Numbered from the stretch's first letter, positions 1 to 11,950 are shown. The stretch is DNA of 64,000 nt from Phoronis australis (GCA_002633005.1 NMRA01000386.1:85373-149372); one strand, 5' to 3'. The notes: a model not told the origin generated them from the letters alone. A program made the numbers and translations.

Positions 1-1170
1 TAATAGAACGAGAAAGTGCATGTTTTTGTAGTCCGATAGGCCGACAGTCAGCTTTTTGGACTATTGCTCCTATCGACCTAGACCTGTCCAGGTTTGAGCA
101 AAATAACCAAGTCCTTTGAGATTGCAAAAGATTTTCTATTTCCTCAGCTAGGCATCCCATTTTTACGTATACACGTTACCACCACTATTTCAGACAGGTT
201 TGACATCATAGAGACAATGATATTTCTTTCAGTTTTTACTCTGCCACCACTTTTTCACTCGCCCTTCGCAAAGCCGATATTTTGCTGTTGATTGGGCAAA
301 ATCTTTCAACCTGACAGCAAATAAATGAGTGCTTTTACTTCCTTCCACCGCAATGTCTTTAAGAAATAGTCATTCGTGAATAAGGTGGTAGACAGAACCT
401 GTCGGCATCAGAAACGTTGGTTTTACTCCTTTTGTGTGGAGCAGGTCAATTACTACATTAGCTATGACTCCGAGGCAATAAAACACTTGTCGAAATAAAC
501 CAAACTATCCTGGACTAAAACTGTTTTTCCTCCGTCAAATTGGCTTCCGAAATTGAAATCTCAATAAAATATTTTGTTACTGTCGTTTGTTCCCGAAAAG
601 ATACGATAGATATTAGCCAAATACGATGTCATTGTTGTGCTTACCAAGGGAAGTGTGTTTACTGTGATGCCGGATACAGAATTGATTTATGATCTGTGGG
701 CGTCAACAAAAGCTTGCAAGAACGCTTTAACAGTAAAAAACTTGTTACCTGATCCAGGAAACTCCTTTCGTGTGGACTTGAAACTGAACGTTGTGCATTT
801 TTGACTATACCATGAAACTACTTATGCTAAAAAACAAGTAAATCACATAAGGACACATCTTTAAGCTTGACCTGGCACATTTGATAGAATTTCATTCATA
901 CAATCCGAAAAAGTAGGCGTTAAGTGTGTGAACAGTTTTCTTCCGTGTGACACATATCATGCGAACTCATGAAATATGACGTTGCTTTTGTAACATGTAA
1001 CAATGGTACATTTCTCGCATGTGCATTCGACGTAAATTGTAACAATTACCTATAATATAACAAGTTGTTACATTTTAGGAAAAGCCTAGCAACGCAAAAT
1101 GTAACAATGACGTAAAATGTAACAGACTTTAGCATATCAAGCCAAGGCCGATCACCGCCAAAGTCTTTTT
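1..1170. other. No gene recognised; TGTAACA-rich patch
   Basis: No convincing coding sequence on either strand. Between about 990 and 1130 the heptamer TGTAACA or its complement recurs at least six times, including the palindromic TTGTAACATGTAACAA type arrangement. Confidence 0.5.
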
Positions 1171-1235
1171 TCACAAGCTAACACTGTAGGCAAGTACTCC
1201 AAAGAATACGGGAATATACGCGGCAGTCAACTACA

Positions 1236-1810
1236 ATCCTCTTACCCATTCATCAACCACATTGGAATCCTTGCATCAAGTAGCAGTGACAAGTGTGTCC
1301 ATTTTCTCAAAATTTTCACGAACAAAAGCCACATTAAACCAACTGATGTAGGTAATTTTCCCTTTCTTCGTGAACGTTGTCTCAATCAACTATCTGATAT
1401 TCTGGCTAATCAAACAGATGTCCTTAAGTGTTTCCTCGAAATTGAATCCAATAAGAATGAGGGCACAGCTTTTATCAACAACAAGGTGATTAAAATGATT
1501 GGAAACGAAATTACCCAGTCTTTAACCAATCTATTCAACAAACTTCTTCCCCTACGTAAGCATCTGTCTTCTTGGAAACATGGAATTATGGTCCCTATTC
1601 ACAAAAAGACTCCAGGACTGAAATTTTAAATTATCGCCCAATAACACAATAATTCCAAATCCAAGGGAAGATAATAGCTCAAAATATTATAACATTTGTC
1701 AAGCAAAACAACTTGATTCATCATAGTCAAATAAGTTTCTTGAATGGGAACAACACCGTGGCACAACTTGTAGAAGTAGTATATGAGATTCATTTACATT
1801 TTAAATAACG
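1236..1810 (+). pseudogene. Fragment of a LINE reverse transcriptase (CR1/jockey-like), start of RT
   Basis: The reading frames give an upstream linker, then IGNEITQSLTNLFNKLL, WKHGIMVPIHKK and, after a stop, NYRPIT-like and NGNNTVAQLVEVVYEIH residues. WKxGxxxPIHKKGDxxxxxNYRPI is the first RT block of jockey/CR1-class LINEs, and the xxTVAQLxxVVxEI block follows in that family. A stop (TAA near 1627) and frame changes break it, and the YADD block is absent. It is a dead, partial insertion on the plus strand. Confidence 0.65.
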
Positions 1811-2780
1811 GCTTACTTCCTAAAAATAGTACGTGGATGAGATCAGAGTAATCATAGCTGAAATAGACAACAGGAACAGTTATGAATATCTCAAATAAAT
1901 TAATTAGCTGTTTGATAATTACATGTGTGATCAGATTCATTTGACTGAGTGGCCATGACATCCGTGGTCCCAAGTGTTAGCTGATATTTCCATGTGTAAT
2001 GCAAAGACTGAGGCTGTGGCTACATGTAGATGTCTACCTGAATGTAAACCACGATTTTATCCTAGCCCAGTAAACATGACAGTATTGGCCCAGTACTGGA
2101 TATTTGTTGCTTGTTACCGCTTGAACCTTATATCGGTTTACGTGCCTGGGTCACTAATGGCCCAATACCGTCCAACGACACTAACCAAGTGAACCCTCCC
2201 CTTACCGGCCTACCGGTATTGGCCTCATATTGCTTGAGCAGTAAACGCAGACTTGAACACATGAGGGAATTGATAGGCTTGCCCACAGGAGGGTGACTAC
2301 TAATGTAACACTAAGTTTTCTTTTAAAGATTCTCATCAGATGTGTGGCAGTAAAAATTTTCAATTTTCATCAATGAAAACTTAATTTCTAACATATGTAT
2401 TGCCGTGTAATTTTATTCCAAGAAAACTTTCCACCAGATGACTCTCATAAAAAACCGCTATTTTGAATTTTCTGTTGAGCTGTTAAGAGATTTTCTACAC
2501 TTTGAAAAAGAACCTCAGATTTCTGGTTACATATTGGTCTGAAAGAGTATACATGTACAAATTATTCCACAGACGTTCTTAGCTTCTGATCGTCAATCCA
2601 ACAACACAAGTTACCATATACTACAAGATAGGAGACAATTGTTTACAATATGACGATATTGAGCTACATGATTTTGGTATCTTTCCATTCCTCGCAATAT
2701 CATCTTTCCAAAATATACATGCATGAATGTATCCCCTACCGCGTTTCCTCCGTATTTAATCGACAAATTTCGGTTCACAC
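1811..2780. other. No gene recognised
   Basis: Short open frames only. Around 2068-2235 there are several copies of TATTGGCC/GGCCAATA, with no coding support. Confidence 0.4.
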
Positions 2781-3181
2781 TATTTCCCGGTTGACACCGG
2801 CGGTATCACCGCCATGTTAACTCAACTCATGATTTCCGCGACACCTGTTGCTCGACACCTTGCGAACACCACTCATAACTGTGACCTTTTGACCACTTTT
2901 CCACGATATTGTCTGAATTGATACCCTTTTCATCAATCTGGACCTCAAAACAACATCCGCTTTTTTCGCGGATTCTTAACAGTAGATGCGTACCAGGGTT
3001 GCCATAGGATAGAATTCTAACTCTTGGGATCGCAACTCGGACAGGTGATAGACGGGCCTCGATCAATTTGTCCTTACGAAATGTGACGAACTTCAAAAGT
3101 CGGTAGATTAGTTCAGGCTTTGACCACCATGTGTCTCCTTCCATTCAACACCTCGGTATTACTATCGCGTACCGGGAAATA
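2781..3181. mobile_element. 401-bp inverted-repeat element containing a 105-codon ORF
   Basis: The left end reads TATTTCCCGGTTGAC and the right end, read backwards, TATTTCCCGGTACGC: an 11-base perfect terminal inverted repeat (TATTTCCCGGT). The interior carries one open frame from ATG at 3142-3144 to TGA at 2827. No target duplication is clear. The size and ends are like a MITE. Confidence 0.5.
2827..3144 (-). CDS. Unrecognised 105-residue ORF inside an inverted-repeat element
   Basis: Starts at a true ATG and reads MEGDTWWSKPELIYRLLKFV, later LSPVRVAIPRVRIL and SGCCFEVQIDEKG, ending VEQQVSRKS. It fills nearly all of the 401-bp element and is mixed in composition rather than low-complexity. 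I do not recognise the family. It has no signal peptide or membrane segment. It may be a real small protein, an exon fragment captured by the element, or chance. Confidence 0.3.
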   Translation of the reverse strand: MEGDTWWSKPELIYRLLKFVTFRKDKLIEARLSPVRVAIPRVRILSYGNPGTHLLLRIREKSGCCFEVQIDEKGINSDNIVEKWSKGHSYEWCSQGVEQQVSRKS

Positions 3182-3432
3182 ATGCGAGCAAAATGTCACA
3201 ATGAAATGCTAAGGGAACGGGAAAGGAAAAAATATGTGTATCGTTGGGAAGATAATGGTGCAAGGAATCGAACAATATCAAAATCATATGTATACATGTA
3301 AATCAATGTCGTCATATTGTAAACAATTAACGGATATGACACTAGGGATTAGAAAGTTCAAGGGTGTTTCACTTCAGCAGACCATATCAAACTCAAAACT
3401 TTATAAATGTACACAAAACAGGTCTAGCAAAC

Positions 3433-4845
3433 GGACTTGGGATTATTACAAAACCAGACAAACCGAAACAGTTTCTGAAAAACTGGAGACCAATAACTTT
3501 ACTGAGTAGTGTGTACAAACTGGCTTCGGGATGCGTTGCAAAGAGAATTAAAGAAGTTCTAGATAAACTGATTTCAAATACCCAAACTGGATTTATTAAA
3601 GGAAGATTCGTGGCTGAGAACACAAGACCAATTTATGATATTATAAGGTATACAGACAAACACAACATTCCAGGACTACTTGTTGATAGATTTTGAGAAG
3701 GCCTTTTGATAGTGTTTCCTGGGACTTTATATTCAAAGTCCTGGATAATTTCAATTTCAAACCCAGTATCATTCGATATATAAAAACTTTTTATAATAAA
3801 CCAATTGCCCGTGTCATACAAAATGGATTTCTGTCAGACAACTTCATACTAGAACACGGATGTCGACAAGGTGATCCCCCCTCCCTTATATTTTTATACT
3901 GTGTGCTGAATTTTTTTCCATATTGATTAAATATGATCCTGACGTGAAAGGGATTAAAAACGGCGACGATGACTTCGTTATAACACAATTCTCAGATGAC
4001 ACAACTTTCACATTAGACGGAACTCCAAGATCCCTGGGAGCACTTATGAATAACCTAGAGTTCTATACAGGGATGTCGGGGCTGAAGATAAACTATTCTA
4101 AGACAAAAGTAGTGTGGATTGGAAGTAGAAAATTCTCTCAAGAAGTGTTTCACCGCACTCGTTGGAAACTAAAATGGGGTGACGTTGATTTTAAGCTTCT
4201 GGGTATTAACTTCAGTGTGAACTTGGATACCATGTCCAAAGATAACTTTGGTGCAAAAATAATGGAAATGAAGAGTCTGATTAATATATGGTCTCGTAGA
4301 AAGCTGACTATCTTTGGAAAGGTCATAGTATTAAAAACACTTGTGCTTCCAAAAATTATACATCTGCTAATGCTTCTCCCAAGTCCCAATGATACTACTT
4401 TTGGGGATATTGTACCTGTGTTTTTAAATTCATTTGGGACGGTAAACCTGATAAAATAAAAAGAGGAGTACTCATTAAATCCATACAGGAGGGTGGATTG
4501 ATAATGATCGATGTCAAAAAAATTAATATGTCTTTAAAAATTTCATGGATTAGAAGATTCTTTTTAACAACATCCCCATGGACTTATTTGTTGACAAAAG
4601 ATATCGAGCTTACTAGAGATAGAATGCTGAGCTATGGAGACTATAGATTAACTAGATCGGATAATCGTAACTCTTTTTGGGAAGAACGCTTCCAGTATTG
4701 GATCCTTTTAATTCACAAACAAACTATTTCAGGTCACGAAGATGCGGTGTCAGTTAATGTGCGGGCCAACAGTAGTACATGTATAACGGTGGAATACAGC
4801 CCTTGTATTTATGAGTCATTCGTTGAAAAAGGTATAACAAATTAA
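3433..4845 (+). pseudogene. L1/Tx1-like reverse transcriptase (ORF2 part), frameshifted
   Basis: The frames give LKNWRPITLLSSVYKL, NTQTGFIKGRFVAEN, DFEKAFDSVSWDF, HGCRQGDP, then ITQFSDDTTF and TGMSGLKINYSKTK. These are ordered RT blocks of L1/Tx1-clade ORF2. The catalytic block is FSDD (3989-4000) instead of the usual FADD; both Asp are kept. Frameshifts lie near 3690 and 3920, and more stops follow, so it is not functional. Downstream SRRKLTIFGKV and LLPSP are typical thumb and post-RT sequence. The endonuclease is missing. Confidence 0.85.
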
Positions 4846-5266
4846 TGTCAGCTTTCTCAAATATTATTCAATTGTCAGTGTATTAAAAATACCTGATAAC
4901 GTTTTCCAAACACTTAATACTAAAAAAACCTAATTTAGGATGTCTTAAAAATATTTGAATGAGTGTTTTAATGTAGAAGTTAGTGCTTCGTTAAACACAC
5001 GGAAATTTAATGATACAAAAAATGGAAAGATAATCTTTCCAATCATGTGAAATGTGTTTTTGAAACATGAAGGGACCCAGAGAGTTGACCAGATGCCAGA
5101 ACAGAAATTTAATTAGTACTTTTTAAATTCGAAGTAACAATGAAATGCTTTCTCGTTATTTTTTGCACAGTTCTGTACGTTGTTGTGTTGTGCTATGTTG
5201 TGTATATTTCTATATGTATCTGTCTTTTGTAATAAATTTATTAATTGTGAAAAAAAAGAAAGAAAA
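3433..5266 (+). mobile_element. 5'-truncated L1/Tx1-like LINE with poly(A) and target duplication
   Basis: The body runs from the RT domain to an A-rich tail (5250-5268, just after AATAAA at 5231). A 28-base direct repeat with one mismatch flanks it: 3405-3432 and 5267-5294, both containing ATGTACACAAAACAGGTC. A truncated 5' end, an A-rich tail and a long direct repeat are the hallmarks of target-primed reverse transcription. Confidence 0.8.
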
Positions 5267-5294
5267 AAATGTACACAAAACAGGTCCAGCAAAC

Positions 5295-6135
5295 CACCAA
5301 TAACTTTTATTTCTTCTGATAGCATTTACGTAGGCAACTCGTAGCCTAAGTAGGGTGAGCAAAGCAAAATACAATTTCAGAAAGACTTGAAAAGAGTCCT
5401 AAATGACAGCTCTAGACATGCCATTTGTACAACTTTTGAGTTTTTTAATCGGTTGGGCGGTTCTCGCTCTATGTAAGTTTTAGAGGCTCAAAAATAACCT
5501 TTCTCAGCAAACTGAACTCAGAAATTTTAAGCCACAGAATATGATACTTGTACGTATGCTGTCAATGTTTGCACGGTACTCAGTCTGCAGTGATGGTCAC
5601 AGTCTATGACTGGATTAGAATATACCCGTACTTTTTGCTCACACACAAAAAATCAAATAGTAACAATGTCTTATTCAAGTTCCATATTGCTTTGGAATCA
5701 GTTTTGACGACTTGGTCAGGGACCTTCGTTCCTTACAGGCGTGTTGCTGAGGACTACAAGGACATTTTCCTGCTGACCTGTGTGCATATGTGAACGGCAG
5801 CAATCAACAAAGATGTGTATCGGTAAATAGGCGATTGTATTAACGCTAATATAGGTAGAAACGGCCTAAATCCACCAAAAGAAGAACCTTACTGAGGGTA
5901 GTTGCATTACCCAATAAAACAAAATAAAGTTCTTACATCGCAAAATGCCGCATGCGTTCATGTAACATGTTCGCAATGTAAATGTATTATTTTCCACAAC
6001 AATCATGTCTTGGAGTGGAAGTTGGTATTGATGATACCACTGTAAATTAGGAAACCATTCATTCAAAAGCTGTGTGCACCCGATTTGGCTCATTGACTGG
6101 GACTGCCAAATGGAACTACTTTACCTAGGCTTTGG
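5295..6135. other. No gene recognised
   Basis: Only short open frames, without known motifs, repeats or good splice contexts that I could join. Confidence 0.4.
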
Positions 6136-6370
6136 CAGAGGCGGATCTACAGCGGGGGGTTCAGGGGCTTTAAACCCCCCCTCGGGACAGGATCAAAAAT
6201 AAAAACTGGAAAAAAATCGCCAAAAAAACGAAATTAGCTACTAAAAATCCCAAAACATCTTACACGGGAGGAGGGAAACCCTCTCGCGACCTTCCTTCTC
6301 CTCGGCGCTACGCGCCTCGGATTCTCTCGAATCCTAAACCCCCCTTACTGAAATCGTAGATCTGCCACTG
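6136..6370. mobile_element. 235-bp MITE with CAGAGGCGGATCTAC ends
   Basis: Left end CAGAGGCGGATCTAC; right end, read backwards, CAGTGGCAGATCTAC. Each is followed inside by a G-run (GGGGGGTT). The pentamer TTTGG lies on both sides (6131-6135 and 6371-6375) as a possible target duplication. No coding capacity. CAG..CTG ends are seen in several DNA transposon families, so the parent is not assigned. Confidence 0.7.
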
Positions 6371-6375
6371 TTTGG

Positions 6376-7994
6376 GGTAATGAAACATGCGTGCAGACAG
6401 CATTTTTAGACTTTTTGCAATCGTTCACTCACTTGACTCCACTCTGTCCAATCAGATTAGCGTTGATTTGTATATAGTGAGCGCAATATGCTCTGCTGGG
6501 TGTGACGTGGAAGTCAGAGAAGGTAACCTTCACACCTTTTCCGGAGTCTGCAGGTGCCTAAAAGGGTAAGATCTGTTGAGCAAGCCTTTGACTGTAATAA
6601 CACGTGTTTTGAACAAAATTACCACCTAAAAATCAAATTGCTCAAATACAAAACAGCTTCTTTGATTTTATGACGTTTTTTTATTCGTTATTCGACGGAT
6701 AACTGCGTGACCAGACACACAAACTTGCCCTCACTTACCATTTGCCGTCGTCTGTTCTGTGTTTTGAAACTTGCTACATCCCATTCGAAATAGTCACAAT
6801 GTCGGCTTTTATGACGAAATTATTTATCTGACAGGTTATCGCGTGCTGCACTGCACCTAACGAATCAATTGAAACTAAGACACTGTCGTTTACGAAGGAA
6901 TTGGCGTATTGATACAACTTATAGATCTCGGCAAATCCAAGTGGTCTCCAAAGGCGAAAACAATAATTGGCCGGGAATCGAGTCGAGAGATCGCCGATAA
7001 TTTTTTAAATGATGTGGGAAGTCATAGTCTGACAGAATTAACTAACGCGGGTGAAATATGTGTTGAGAATCAGTTCGCCATCATCTGACGTAAGTTTAAT
7101 CAACCATGCAGACGAGTCCACTGTTAAGTGTTGCCGCGATCGTTTGTCGTGTATCACGACTCATAGGTCAATTTTCAGTCAAGGTTCATAGACTTACTAA
7201 AACCAAGCAGATATACTTTAATAGACTGAAAACTTTATTGGCCCCGCTGACTTCAGACACTTATTTTTCAAAACGCCTCCTTTTGGTTTCCATGGACACT
7301 ATGTGTTCCCAGCAAATTTCGAGCCTGGTAGCAATTGAGCTTTGGTAAAATTTCAACAGTTACGTCACGTAGTGGAAGTAACGTTGAAATGTTGTACCTG
7401 TATTGATGAAGAGTGACCTTCGACTACTTTATTTGTGCAAATTTGAAAGATTTCAATATTTTTGAAACTGTCAAAATGGCTAAATTTATATCCCGACATC
7501 TCAGCTGGCACAGGTTTCAGAGCATTCACATCTGCAAAACAAGACAAAAAATCTTCTGGCGGCAACTTATTTCATGTCTTTTGAAGTCGAAAGTGACTGG
7601 TGGTTACGTCATTTCACCGCAGTGAGTAATGACGACAAACGATTGGCCCGCAAACTGCAAAGCAATTTCAACATTTATCAAAAATCGTTTTCTCGAAGCT
7701 CCGAGGGTACCCTATTTTATTTCTCGTAGTCATGGAATTAGGATACATGACAAACAGCAGTAATTATGGCAAGACTCGTTTTGCAAGGGTCGAAATTCAA
7801 GTGTCACTGGTTTTGCAAAGCTCAGTTATTCTTATTCGCGAGTTAACTTATCTACGTGCTAATAGATTGGCTCATATGACATTCCTATGTTAACTGTTCA
7901 AAATGCATGTGATGTTGGATCACTTTAAAGTAAAATGTGATATTAATGGGACTAGAATCTGATTCAACACTCATCACCCAGTTAATTTATACAC
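6376..7994. other. No gene recognised
   Basis: Several open frames of 60-80 codons without recognisable domains. Confidence 0.35.
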
Positions 7995-8105
7995 CGTAGC
8001 ATGGAAAAATGAGATATCTAAATGTGTTATTTGGTCTCCTGAATGCCAGGGAATTGACTCAAGCATGACTATCCTCATGTTGACCTCGGCACATCCCTTA
8101 AAGGA
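7995..8105 (+). repeat. Dispersed repeat, copy 1
   Basis: About 110 bases (core GAGATATCTAAA, GTGTT, AATGCCAG, TTGACCTC-like blocks) recur in the same order and orientation at 9768-9885. Both copies are diverged. Copy 1 lies just before the THAP fragment. Confidence 0.6.
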
Positions 8106-8268
8106 GCATGCCACCAGATTTAATTATTGTTTTTTTACCGTCTTAATCGGTCTATATCCGCATCGCTGTGCATACGGTCGACGTTACCTTGAAGAAAGAT
8201 GTCGCGTTAACCTGTGAGGAAGGTGAGAAACTACGAAGCGACGTCAATGGTTCATCTGTAGAGTGAAT

Positions 8269-8420
8269 GCCGCTATGTTGCGGTGCATCGTATTTCCGCT
8301 TGTCTGAACTACGAAGCTGCGTGGAAAGCCGGTATATCGTTTTTCGACTTCCTCGAGAGCCCAAATTGCTTAGGAAATGGCTCGCAGTAGTGAAAAATGA
8401 AAAGTACGCTGTCAATAGCA
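8269..8420 (+). pseudogene. THAP zinc-finger fragment, frameshifted
   Basis: One frame gives CLNYEAAWKAGISFF, the next REPKLLRKWLAVVKNEKYAV. THAP domains (C2CH zinc fingers, DNA-binding, common at the start of P-element and Kolobok-type transposases) have C-x(2-4)-C, then FPxxPxxxxxWxxxxxR/NExW. A frameshift separates the Cys part from the helix part, and the closing CxxH is not evident. Confidence 0.5.
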
Positions 8421-8443
8421 AGTAACAGGCCGTGAAACGTCTC

Positions 8444-8625
8444 CTAATCTGTGGCCGGCAGGCCCACCAAAGAACTATCCTTAGGTTTTGTTGCCTGTGC
8501 ATGTTCACGGAGCCTCTCTACCATTTCTTGATCATTGTATTCCGGTTCAAACTGATAGCCGGTGAAACCTAACGATCCACCTGTGAAGTCTTCGTCGGTT
8601 GAGCTCTGGTCGGGTTTGGAGTTGC
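8444..8625 (-). pseudogene. Possible exon of a P2X7-intracellular-like protein
   Basis: From an acceptor (CAACATAG) near 8625 the minus strand reads SNSKPDQSSTDEDFTG, then GYQFEPEYNDQEMVERL and ends GLPATD. The YxFEPEY acidic stretch is typical of the start of P2X7-intracellular-domain proteins, which are numerous in fish and marine invertebrates. The zinc-binding WCxCGxC block that should follow is lost at the junction with the THAP sequence. Confidence 0.35.
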
Positions 8626-9767
8626 TATGTTGACGTTTAATATTAATCTGTGTTCTTTTGCAAAATGTATTATTCTCACCCTTACCAATGCTTATATAAA
8701 ACTGAAACGTAGTCAGTCTCATTAGATGCACATTGTAATGCCTTTGTAGTATTCGTTAGTGCAAATGTTTTCAGAAGCCAGCAACGGAACCACTATGTTA
8801 GCGACTTCAGATGCAATAAAGTAATTGACCTGGCACCGCGGCCGTGTGAGCGCATTCAAGTTCAGTGATTGCTGACAGAAAGCTGTCGTGAAACAGTAAC
8901 TCGATTTTACATGCTATGGTCATGTTAGGGAATCTCAATTTAGATATACATTATTCAAATCGTTGTTACTGTACAACTTTTGCACTGACGGTTCTGTGGA
9001 AGGGGAACCTGACTTTGCAGCCCCCGAAAGGTATGTACATTTTCAGTTTCGAGACTAATTCTCTAAAATGATTAAGTTGTACATTATTTCTTTGGCTCAC
9101 TATTATAGTCTTTTCGTGACTGGAGGCTTAGTTTCTAACTTAAGCTAGTTTATGTTAGTGATGTCCAGTCCCGGCGGCCGCGGCAGGCCTGTTCGGGTTC
9201 CAAGCCATTGGCTACGACAACAAGGTTTTGTGTGTTTAGAACTGAAAAAATCACAAATCTCAAATTGCAACACACAGCTATGTTGTCCTGTCTGTATTCA
9301 CGGAAAAAATGATTCGAATTTATCACCAAACAAACCCAAACTCCCGCAATCTTTAATTGGCCTACCGAACGCTGTAGGCTACGGTACGTACAATAAATCC
9401 ATTAGAGTGAAATAAAACCACACATTTGTTCATGGACTCAATGTATTTGTAAAGGTTTTACATCAAATTTTAATGATTTATTGGTGTAAAACGATGAATC
9501 CAAGCAATAACTTGACACCAGTAAGCCTGTTGTGAACCGCTGAGAAGACTGCATTCGAACCTATTACGTCATTGGTTAATTTCTACGCCTCCGTCTGTCT
9601 TAAGGTGTAAGGTAAAACAACTGAACTTGCTGTTATGGAGTGGAACTACTCGATCTAAATTGATACAAAATAGGTTGTTTTTGGAGGGCATTTTTCTTTA
9701 AATTATCACCACATAGCCTACACGTAATTCATCATTCTGCAAAAACAATTTTGGACCAAATTAGTAT

Positions 9768-9885
9768 CATGGAAAAACGAGATATCTAAAGGTGTTCTTT
9801 GATTTAAATGCCAGTGGATTGGTTCAAGTATGGCATTCCCAAAGTTAACCTCAACTTGTCATCACCTATAGGACATGTAACCTGT
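9768..9885 (+). repeat. Dispersed repeat, copy 2
   Basis: Same blocks as 7995-8105 in the same orientation (ATCATGGAAAAACGAGATAT and following). Confidence 0.6.
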
Positions 9886-11950
9886 CAGTTTGCCTAAGTC
9901 ACCACCCTTCCTTTGGCTTGTACATAAGTCAACACAGATAAGGCCTAGCTTTTTAGTTAAGTGATGTTGAGTGTCATATGAATTTGAAAGATTAAAACTT
10001 AAATACCAGCATCTTTAAATAAACAGGACAATGAAGTTTCTACCAGAATACCGACTAAATATCCTGATTTTAGTATTGCTATATTGGATTTTGCATTTGT
10101 CTCAGTTTCTACAATATCATATCAATAACAGTTGCTTAAATAACCCAGGCAACCTAACAAATTGCACTGTTGTCGGGCGAAAATGAAATCTGGAGTATTC
10201 CTGGACATCACTGACTGTCAACTTCATTATCTCTATAATATGACCATTTCCCAGCTCGGTTCAAGGCAGACAGGCATGAACAGAAACTTTTATTCTACTG
10301 TGGGGTCAGCCAGCCTTCCTCCCTAAACTACTTATCCTTCTTCATCGCACGTGCAGTTCTTGCGCAGCCTGATTTGTTGTTCTACTTTCTGAAAAATGAA
10401 AGGTACATGTAGTTTGTAACACTCTCGGAGAATTATGCACTTTTTGCAGAACTTCGCAGAGCCCAGCCACTACACAAATGTGACTGCCTCTGAGCGATCC
10501 ATTGTTTTTAGCTGAGCTATTTCATTTGAATCCTGACATGGTATTTAGAATGTAAAACGACCCTAAGAGCAAGACGTCCTGCACGAAATAACACTGAGGG
10601 TACTTGATTTATTCTTGCCAGTTTGACCAGATTGTTTTGGACATCAAGAGGATGTCATATCCAGATCCTAAATGACAACATGGTGAGACTCCTAAAACAC
10701 AGCGACACACTATGCTTTCAAGAATTACATAATTCACTTACAGCCGAAGTAAAAAGAAATTGTGGCATGCGGATTGTCAGTTAAAATTGGAATTTAGAAT
10801 GCTATGAGTACAGCAATCATCAATATATGCATACCAAAACACTTCCTGCAATTAACTAAAAAAGACGCATAACAACAATAACTGTTATTCAAAATGAAAT
10901 TCAATGATATATTGCATTTTCCGCTTCCAAAACGTGGCCACTAGATGCACATAATATCGGCTTAAACTTACAACCAACACAAGACGCTCCTAGAAAGAGT
11001 ACTGACTAGCTCTAGGCTAGCCTAGACTCCAACAACAGCGACAGTACAGGTATCCCATTTGACTTAGCAACTCAAGATTCTTCATCAGTTGTTTACAGTG
11101 ATGCAGGCATCCTGAATTTCGCCAGTGTGCACAATAAAAAGTTTGTCTCTATACTGTTCAAAAACAAGCACTGGTGTTATATTTTAATAATATGCACATG
11201 GTCAGTCAGTTTTGAAATGAGAACCAGTTACTTACACTGCAGGATATTAGAAAAATAACATTTGTTTCTACTAGTACTGACTGGTTCTCAAATCAGGTAT
11301 CTATAAAACTGACTCTTACTGCCAAAATGTTACCATTTTGTGATAAATTTAAATTCAAACAAAGTAGTACTCACCAGGTCCAACAGGAAAGAACACATGC
11401 ATTGTTGCGTTCCAGTGTCAGTAGGTCGACTAATCATTTAAGGCATTTCAACCAGAATCCCCACTTCCGGATTTGTACGCGAGCTACTGCTAATGAAATG
11501 GATGTTGGCACAGTTTACTTGGTTTCCATAGAAATCCAAGGTGAGGTCGGTGTCTATTGTCTACCCGGTGTCTTGCCCTTGCCTTGGTCACAGTCACACA
11601 TAGGTCCGGTGAACAGGCATTTGTGAATTTTCTGACTCTCTCCAAAATCAATTGCCATTCAGTTTGTAGGTGTGGTGACTTTGTAATCACATTATGCTGC
11701 ATCATGCTTTCAAACACATATTCGTTCGAGCTCCTACACACTTCATCACAATAGTTAACAGGGCAAGTCAGGATCGTTAGCCATTTTGCCACCACTAAAG
11801 TGACCTGTTGTTGCAAACTGGCTTCACGGAAACGTGGAATTTTCGTAAAAATCGAAAAAAAATAACTCAAAGAAACATGCCTTCTTTAATGACACTAAAC
11901 TAATCGTTAATAATACAAATTTTAAATCAGAACTATGTACTTTACTGCTG
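9886..11950. other. No secure gene; region beyond the known astacin exons
   Basis: The remaining CUB exon(s) of the astacin gene could lie here. On the minus strand near 11460-11555 one frame reads GNQVNCANIHFISSSS, which is CUB-like, but no good acceptor joins it. A strong donor (GTGAGT) on the minus strand sits near 11360. None of these could be linked in phase. Confidence 0.3.

Larger units (their letters stand above)
8130..8950 (+). repeat. THAP-containing repeat, copy 1
   Basis: Similar in order and orientation to 20815-21480. Shared blocks include TCGGTCTATATCC, CGTTAACCTGTGA, CTCGAGAGCC, GAATTATTCT-type AT-rich sequence and TAACTCGATTTTA. Copy 1 has about 230 extra bases (roughly 8432-8660) with a P2X7-like ORF on the opposite strand. 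Confidence 0.65.

Noticed and set aside
5267-5304. Second LINE fragment after the poly(A) tail
   Set aside because: The 28-base match to 3405-3432 is better explained as a target duplication; the further CCAATAACTTT match is short.
11460-11580. CUB-like frame GNQVNCANIHFISSSS on the minus strand
   Set aside because: The only upstream AG is weak, the phase cannot be tied to exon 9, and stops follow shortly after.
11490-11870. 126-codon open frame on the minus strand
   Set aside because: No domain, no splice support; it overlaps the region where other frames look equally coding-like.
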